From Trichoplax sp. H2 (taxonomy: Eukaryota; Placozoa; Uniplacotomia; Trichoplacea), in assembly GCA_003344405.1 (NCBI GenBank), contig NOWV01000020.1, positions 62,001-126,000 of the forward strand: DNA of 64,000 nucleotides. The letters are read 5' to 3'. The notes beneath the pieces are model-generated. The model saw only the letters and a list, made by a program, of their open reading frames with translations. It ran no database searches and was not told the DNA's origin. Made by a program: the position numbers and the translations under genes. Every line of letters starts with the position of its first letter. Positions within the stretch are counted from its first letter, which is position 1. Positions 57,382 to 64,000 of this stretch are shown here, in pieces.

Positions 57382-60331
57382 ATGAATATCGACGACACTA
57401 CAATATCGGAAGCGGAGATGAAACGGCAATTGGAAGATATGAAAGAAAGGGGCAATAAAATAACGAATGAGGTCAGTAATACTTCATGTTGATATAAATT
57501 GAAAAGTTATTTGTTAATATCGACCCGTTCGACTATAATCTCGTTACTTTAATATATAGTTGTTAGCCAAATGAACGATAGACCTGTCCAGACTCGTAGA
57601 TGATGTAATCAAGAGAAGTAAATTAGTATAATGCACATTAGTTCATAAACTAGTGATAGGCTTTATACTAATGATAGTAATGTTAATTACTTGTAATCTT
57701 TAAAACTATTGTGTTTATTTTAAAAATTTCGCTTTGTAGTCTCTAGATAGTACCAGGCGTATATTGGTGATAGCAGAGGAGGTATGGTGACACTGAATGC
57801 GGTAGATACTAAAATAATCCAGCGAAATGATACTCTCTTGCACACCATTTGGGTATCGTTAATATATATTGTCATATATATCTTATAACGCAATCTGCCT
57901 GTAGTTCGATGGCGATGACAACGTTTATTTCTCATTAGTAAATGTTGAATATGATTATAAATGAGTTCCAGTCCATTTTCATAACTCTATAACAATCTAA
58001 TCTTCGGTTCATCTTGATAGACACATGGAATTGGTACAAAAACCTTGGAGACGCTGAATACGCAAGGGGGTTAGGGCTACTGTAATAGATAAATCTACCG
58101 TATAGCAATACCATGAAGGATTAAACAGTTAAATTTAAATATATTTTTATGCTAAATCTGACACATATCTTCGAAGAAGCAAATTTAGCTATAGCTATAG
58201 CCTCAGTACAAAATAATACAAACATACCAGGTATCGGATAGGCAAATTAAAAGATATCATTAAGCTAAATCTAACATACTGGTATGTCTTTGAGGAAACA
58301 AATTTAACTATAGAGCCAGTACAGAATACTACGAATATGTCATCTATCGGATAAGCAAATTAAAAGATATCATTATGCTAAATCTAACATATATGTATCT
58401 TCGAGGAAGCAATTTTAGCTATAGCTCCAGTATAGAATAATACGGATATGCCACCTATCGGGTAGGCAAGTTAAAAAGATATCTTTAAGCTAAAAATCTT
58501 ACATGTATCTTCGAGGAAGCAGTTTTAGTATTAGTACAGAAGAATACGAATATATCATCTGTTGAATAGGCAGCTCGTATTTAGGATGTTACAGCATAAC
58601 AGTAACTTGGAGGAGTTAAAATACCCCAAACACCTAAGAGAACTTGCAGTCGGTTGTTAATTTTTTACCAATATCTTTATGAATGAGTCTTAGCGACAGT
58701 AGGGCAGCACCTGATTAATACTAATTTTACTATAATTCTCTTATACTATCACAATAACCAGATAAATTATGGAATATCATTCAGTATTCTGTATATAATA
58801 TTTATTCCACTAATAATGTCTCTGCATTGTTAAAACATCGTTAACTACACAAATACTTATCTTACTAATATATAGAGCAAATTGATCGGATCGAGCAGAA
58901 CATGGAGCAGATCAATGCCGATATGCATGAAGCCGAGAAAAATTTAACAAATTTAGAAAAGTGTTGTGGATTATGTGTTTGTCCATGGAAAAGGTACATG
59001 TCTACATGGTATTTCAACATTTTTTATCCCATATGATACAATTTTCAAAAGCAGTTAGCTTAATAATTAACTATTGTACATGTCTATTTCTAATATCTGC
59101 TATAATGTAATATTATAGCATATGCTTCGCTTGAAAATTACTGTATTTTCTTAAAAGGATTACGGCTTAAATATTAAGCAAAGAACTGTGGTAGGGATTT
59201 TGTTAGTTGTAATGAATATTCATTATATCAAATTGAGCATTCCATAATATTTAGGACCGAAAATTTTGAAAAAAGCAAAGATTTTAAGAGAGTTTGGGGA
59301 CCACAAAATGATGAAGTTATAAATTATCAACCAGGTTAGGTCATATACTCAATTTAAATATACATTCGAAAAGCTTTATTTTGACAATTCATTCCTTACC
59401 ATGGGACATCAATTCTAATTAAGAAATCTGTACGTAATTCCGATATCATACTCTACTAACAAGCCGAATATTATCTGCGAATCTCAACACAGTTTTACAA
59501 TCTACTCTGACTTATCGTAACACCTCGCCTAACAAGTTTATGTTACAAAATGGTAATTATATTCAGAGGTAACTACGGTATTTAGTTGAAAACTTTATCA
59601 GAGACTTTGGAAGTACTTCTGCAATACTAATCCAAATTCTTCTTTGCCAGTAATAATTTCCCATGATTAAAAATATCTACATTTACATCCACTTTGAATA
59701 GAGTTACGAACGATATACGTGAAGACGAAATGGATAGCAATCTCAGGTAAAAATAAAAAATCCGTAAATAGGTTGCGTTTGTATTTCGTTGATTGCTGAT
59801 GTACTTCATTGTACTCTCGTAAATTTGTATTGACTTACAAGCATATTAAACCAAGTAATTAAATGGATTAAGAATTAATAAAGGGTAAGATATTAGTGCA
59901 GCATTACAACAGCTATTTCTACATTTTTGTATGATTAGACAAGTGGGTGGATTAGTAAGCGATTTAAAATCAATGGCCGTGGATATGGGTAAAGAACTAG
60001 ACAAACAAAATAAACAACTTTTCGCCATGAGTGAGAAGGTAACGATATTTAATTAGCCTAGAAATGATGCGAGTACTTTAACATTAACTATAGTATACCT
60101 ATGCAGTAACATTACCTGCTATACTGTTTCATTAAGTAAGTATCAGAAGGATTTATAATCTATTTTATAATAACGATGCCAAAATGATATTCCCTAAAAT
60201 TGAAAAGCATAATGTGCTAAAAACTCATCCACTCAGCATGAATACTTTTATTACTGTCATAGGTGGACATGACTAGTGATCGAGTTGACGGTGCGAATGT
60301 AAGGGCAAAACGAATCTTACGTAATCAATAA
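57382..60331 (+). CDS. SNAP25/SNAP23: SNAP-25/SNAP-23-type t-SNARE, tandem copy B, 9 exons
   Basis: Paralogue of copy A. Exons: 57382-57471, 57740-57781, 58021-58069, 58876-58993, 59255-59334, 59493-59568, 59702-59746, 59939-60038 and 60263-60331, giving 222 residues. All exon lengths equal those of copy A except exon 1 (90 against 72 nt) and exon 6 (76 against 52 nt), and all phases match. Exon 4 is conserved (about 34 of 40 residues), including CCGLCVCPW (90-98). Exon 3 is strongly diverged: where copy A reads VMLDEQG, copy B reads ETLNTQG, although the zero-layer Q59 is kept. SN2 starts [14 protein letters not shown] and keeps the central Q190 in DKQNKQL. The exon 1 donor is GTCAGT, weaker than the others. 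The reading frame is intact, so it should be functional, perhaps with altered SN1 packing. Intron 3 holds a four-copy repeat. Confidence 0.95.
58151..58575. repeat. Four-copy tandem repeat in intron 3 of SNAP copy B, unit about 113 bp
   Basis: Copies begin with GCTAAATCT-like words at 58151, 58264, 58377 and 58489. Each holds TCTTCGAGGAAGCAA, TTTTAGCTATAG, CAGTA.AGAATA.TACGAATAT and ATCGG(A/G)TAGGCAA.TTAAAAGATAT. Copies are diverged and intronic. This accounts for much of the 0.8-kb intron, against 0.34 kb in copy A. Confidence 0.85.
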
Positions 60332-60407
60332 CAATATTTTCATAATTAATCACACCTTAATATACTTCCATGAGAACAAGTTCTAAAATTTTAGTTGGCG
60401 TACGTTA

Positions 60408-60413
60408 AATAAA
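60408..60413 (+). promoter_or_regulatory. Candidate poly(A) signal of SNAP copy B
   Basis: AATAAA about 77 nt after the stop codon (60329-60331), a plausible distance. The hexamer is frequent by chance here. Confidence 0.35.
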
Positions 60414-62463
60414 TTTGTGACGACATTATTATAAACGATTCTCGAAAAATGTCTTTGTATCCTAGCTCCTACTGAATTATACGTATGCACACAGCAAAAT
60501 AAGGCAAGCTAACCTCCAGTGTTGAATATTATGTTACATGATCATATTCATAATTATTTATGACTTTAACGCTAGAAACTAATATTGTAATTAGCAATAA
60601 TATTGAGGGATTTAAAGTTACAAGGCTCTATAATTTTAGTTTTAAATTTACTTTGACAATAATCATCCATTTCAGCTGCTAAATATCTACTTAAGATGGA
60701 TATCTCCGAAAAATAATTTTTTAATCCATATATTGTCGTTTACAAAGTTTATTAATCTATCGATTTTAAAGCTAATACTCAGGGCTGATTTAGTAAAGCT
60801 ACCTTGCACCAATTTACTCAATTCTAGCTTTCAATGATATTCAACGCTCTGTGTGGTCAACAAATTAAGACGACATCCTTGACTTGTCGTTTTCAGACCA
60901 ACGTTTGAAACTGATTTAGTACAATCGCTTTTAAGCAAGATTATTAACCTTTTGTCTGTAATAAATGTAGTATTTATACGGTTGTAGGAGTAGATTGCAT
61001 AAGTAATAGGTGGAGAGATCTAGGCTTTATGGAAATTATTCAGTTGCTACCTCTAGTGATCCATTAAGACGACATTTTTAATTAGTGATTACTACCAAGT
61101 CATTACTTAATTGAAGAAGAATAATACTTCTACAATAAAAACCTATTCATAAAGCTTCTATCTAGCAAAATGAATACCACTAGTAATGCTAATGTTGTAT
61201 TTATATATCACGCTATCTGAACGTGCTCTTGATGAATAAAATGTCATTTCAAATAGCAATTTTTATGTCGCACTGACTAATTATAACTAAAGATCTACCA
61301 GAGATAGGTAGTTTTATATTAATTTAACCTACAATATGCGACAACATTTCCATTTATAAGAGTGTCTATTTAGTAGAACGAACAAGAATGGCTAAACTGA
61401 TGTAGTATTTATAAACTAGACTATCCAATTGCCCTTGTTACGGATTAAAATATCGTTTAAAATGATATTTTTTATGTCCTACTAGACTCTTACTAAAAGT
61501 ACTACCAAACTGTAATTGATATTCGTAAAAAGAATATTTAAATTTAATCGGTAGACGCTATATCTTTGTAATTATAATCATTCCTAAAGGTTTTTGTCGA
61601 TCCATCAACTGTTTTTAAATTTCGAAATAATTCCAAATCTGACATTTTTCTATGAAGAAATAATGGCTAATTATGTACTTTAGGCTCAGTGTATTAAAAT
61701 ATGAAAAAGTTAAACATTTAATTCTACGCTGGATGCTTAAGAAATAAAAGCACTAAAGTGTCTGATTCAATATTCTAATGTATTTGTCCAGTAAAGATTA
61801 TCTGTAATATTATACTCTGAATACTTTGTTGTGATACTATGATTTCAATTCTTTTATTATGTCTATTGCTAAAAGAGTTATTAACAATATTACTTCCTGA
61901 ATACTATGTTATCATTGTAGTTTTTCGGTTTTGCAGGATATTCGTAAAAGGGTTCTTTACTAGTATTACATTTAGAGTGCTCCGTTATGGCTTTACTATT
62001 TCAGTTTGCCAGTTAATTTATATGATGGGCTTTTTTTAATATTATATTCCAAATTTTTGTTATGCTTTAGTATGGATAGCGTATTTCAACTTTCTTGTGT
62101 ACTTATACAATAGGAATTCTTAAGTCATATTATACTTTGAGGACTAGTACCGTTGTAAAAAATCTTCCTAATAATATTGAACGCCAAGAACTTAGTTCAT
62201 TTCCGTAACAATATTTCTTAATAATATTATACTTTCTGCTGCTACGTAGCAATTTCTTGTGATATTATATTCTAAGTGTTATTTTGCAATTTCAATATCA
62301 CTCGACGCAATAGCATAGTGTTTGTCATAATTAATAAAGATATGCCGTAATATAACTATTTACATTGTATGTTGGTACTCAATATCTTGTCTATAGACAA
62401 CGATTCCCTGATTAATCTTTAGTATTTTAGGCGTAGGTTTGGGATAGGACTTTCATAGCATTA

Positions 62464-63160
62464 TAGCGTATGCTACATTCTGCGATACTGCGAATACTTT
62501 ACAATTTCTTGCTAAGCTACGATTTATCCAAGCATGAAAGAGTACGATCATCTATACTTAATTTTATGTTACCAGTTACCATATTTTTAAGTTCTAGTAT
62601 AGTGATCTATTTTTAACTTTATTAACAATATGCAGACAAAATTCTGACACAATTCCTTGATCCGATTTGGCTATAAAGCAACCCCAGTCTAACGAGATTA
62701 ACCTTAATGGAAGGTGTTACAAACCCAGTAACACAAGACTTCACTTACTAAGTGTTGAGAACTCACTTTTTATTAATAGATACTTCCTTTATATACTTTT
62801 ACATGTAATTGGGTAAACAATAATATTATTCGTTAAATTATTCCGTACTAAGCAGGTTATGTCGTAACTAGTAAATATGGAGTGATCNNNNNNNNNNNNN
62901 NNNNNNNTAGCGTATGCTACATTCTGCGATACTGCGAATACTTTACAATTTCTTGCTAAGCTACGATTTATCCAAGCATGAAAGAGTACGATCATCTAAA
63001 CTTGATTTTGTGTTACCAGTTACCATATTTTTAAGTTTTAGTATAGTGATCTATTTTTAACTTTATTAACAATATGCAGACAAAATTCTGATACAATTCC
63101 TTGATCCGATTTGGCTATAAAGCAACCCCCAGTCTAACGAGATTAACCTTAATGGAAGGT
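62464..63160. repeat. Duplicated block around assembly gap
   Basis: The sequence from TAGCGTATGCTACATTCTGCG to AACCTTAATGGAAGGT occurs at 62464-62717 and 62908-63160 with only a few substitutions. The right copy starts exactly at the gap edge; about 170 unique bases separate the left copy from the gap. This fits a contig overlap that was not merged, or a true tandem duplication. Confidence 0.85.
62888..62907. other. Assembly gap (20 N)
   Basis: Twenty consecutive Ns. The translated frame crossing it on the minus strand is meaningless. Confidence 0.99.
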
Positions 63161-63742
63161 TATATTGATTATTCATGAATAATAGCTGAATGTTATCAAT
63201 TGAAATATACTAACCAAGATCTATCGTGAGATCTATAGTATGGTGGTATTGCTCTACCTTTAGACTGAGATATCTGACTTATTGACTAAAAATAAATGAA
63301 TACACTGTATTAATAATACTTATCAAGAAGGTTAGAAGCGCACAATTCCATTTTAAGAATACTATTGGGATTTACGTAAACTAAGTTATTAATTCATGAG
63401 TACTATCTTTTCAATACTACTTACAACATAATTTGATGACATACCCTTAATATAGATTGATATATTTCCAAATATATCCAATTTTACGATTGCGAAATAT
63501 CATTTCTATGACTCATTTTAATTTGATTCATTTTCAAATACCAAGAAATCACACGAAATCATACAAAAAATGAATACGGATTAATTTTACAAGCGAAGTG
63601 ATATCAAATGAATAGAATAAATTCCATTAATTACAATAAACATGAAGAAAAACATCTAGTGATTACATGATCTTTTCTTTTACTTACGATAGCCATTTCA
63701 TCACATGGTGTTCAAATTTGCAAACGTTTGGCTTAATTGCAG

Positions 63743-63839
63743 GCTACATTTCAGGTGTTTTTAGTTTTATTAATATTGAAAAGGGTGATTATGAATCAAA
63801 GTTTGTTTTTAAAATTGATATTAATTGTAGTTATGCAAG
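63743..63839 (+). CDS. Candidate exon near the right edge, function unknown
   Basis: An acceptor (TTAATTGCAG) at 63742 is followed by an open frame to a donor AG|GTAATA at 63840, 97 nt with phase 2 at both ends. The peptide reads YISGVFSFINIEKGDYES, then KFVFKIDINCSYA. The same frame is open upstream to 63646, making about 65 codons. The strand-turn-strand look suggests an extracellular or beta-rich domain, but I do not recognise it. Adjacent exons would lie beyond 64000 or upstream; I found none. Confidence 0.3.
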
Positions 63840-64000
63840 GTAATATCAAAAACTTTTTAGCTTTATAAATGTTGCAAGAGGTATTCTGGAAATGTGCCTA
63901 TTTTAATAACTACTATTAGTCATAGTCTTCTGAGCAAAGTCCGAGACAATATTATTAATTCTAAGGAAATTATTTATGCATGTCCTCCATAAATATGTTA

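Larger units (their letters stand above)
60414..63645. other. Unassigned stretch with a gap
   Basis: No exon recognised. A 66-codon hydrophobic plus-strand frame at 61839-62039 looks random. A block of about 253 bp occurs on both sides of the third gap (62464-62717 and 62908-63160). Confidence 0.5.

Overview
This is AT-rich, intron-rich eukaryotic DNA from a draft assembly, with three runs of exactly 20 Ns. The genes I can read are animal ones: a CDKL-type kinase, a two-RRM hnRNP/Musashi-type protein, LRRC57, and two tandem SNAP-25/SNAP-23 t-SNAREs. Exons are short (about 40-425 nt) with standard GT-AG introns. An early-branching animal fits best, and a placozoan (Trichoplax-like) genome is my first guess; that is an inference from gene content and base composition, not something I could test.

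Layout. From 1 to about 21.6 kb I find almost no readable gene: one aquaporin-like first exon (minus, 6143-6223), several diverged tandem repeats, and an assembly gap at 18.4 kb. From 21.6 to 27.5 kb lies a ten-exon CDKL1/4-like kinase (minus). From 27.5 to 35.9 kb there is mostly unassigned DNA with one clear fold-back (MITE-like) element at 31.3-31.7 kb. From 35.9 to 38.4 kb is a four-exon two-RRM RNA-binding protein (minus). From 37.5 to 44.1 kb the DNA is peppered with palindromic GTACTGTAC/TACAGTAC words, and a second gap lies inside a near-identical direct duplication (38.5-40.0 kb). LRRC57 (minus, five exons) occupies 40.8-43.0 kb, with an unidentified same-strand reading frame inside its first intron. 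From 44 to 51.6 kb I could assign nothing firmly. From 51.6 to 60.3 kb are two nine-exon SNAP-25/23 paralogues in tandem (plus). From 60.4 to 64 kb there is a third gap flanked by duplicated sequence and one unidentified candidate exon near the right edge.

Functional links. Both SNAPs keep two Qb/Qc SNARE motifs with central glutamines and a palmitoylation cysteine cluster, so they should act in plasma-membrane fusion. Seven of their nine exons have identical lengths and all intron phases match, which shows a tandem duplication. LRRC57 and SNAP23 are also neighbours in human (15q15, from memory), so their proximity here may be ancient animal microsynteny. All multi-exon models were assembled by eye from the sequence and recalled family patterns; none was checked by alignment.
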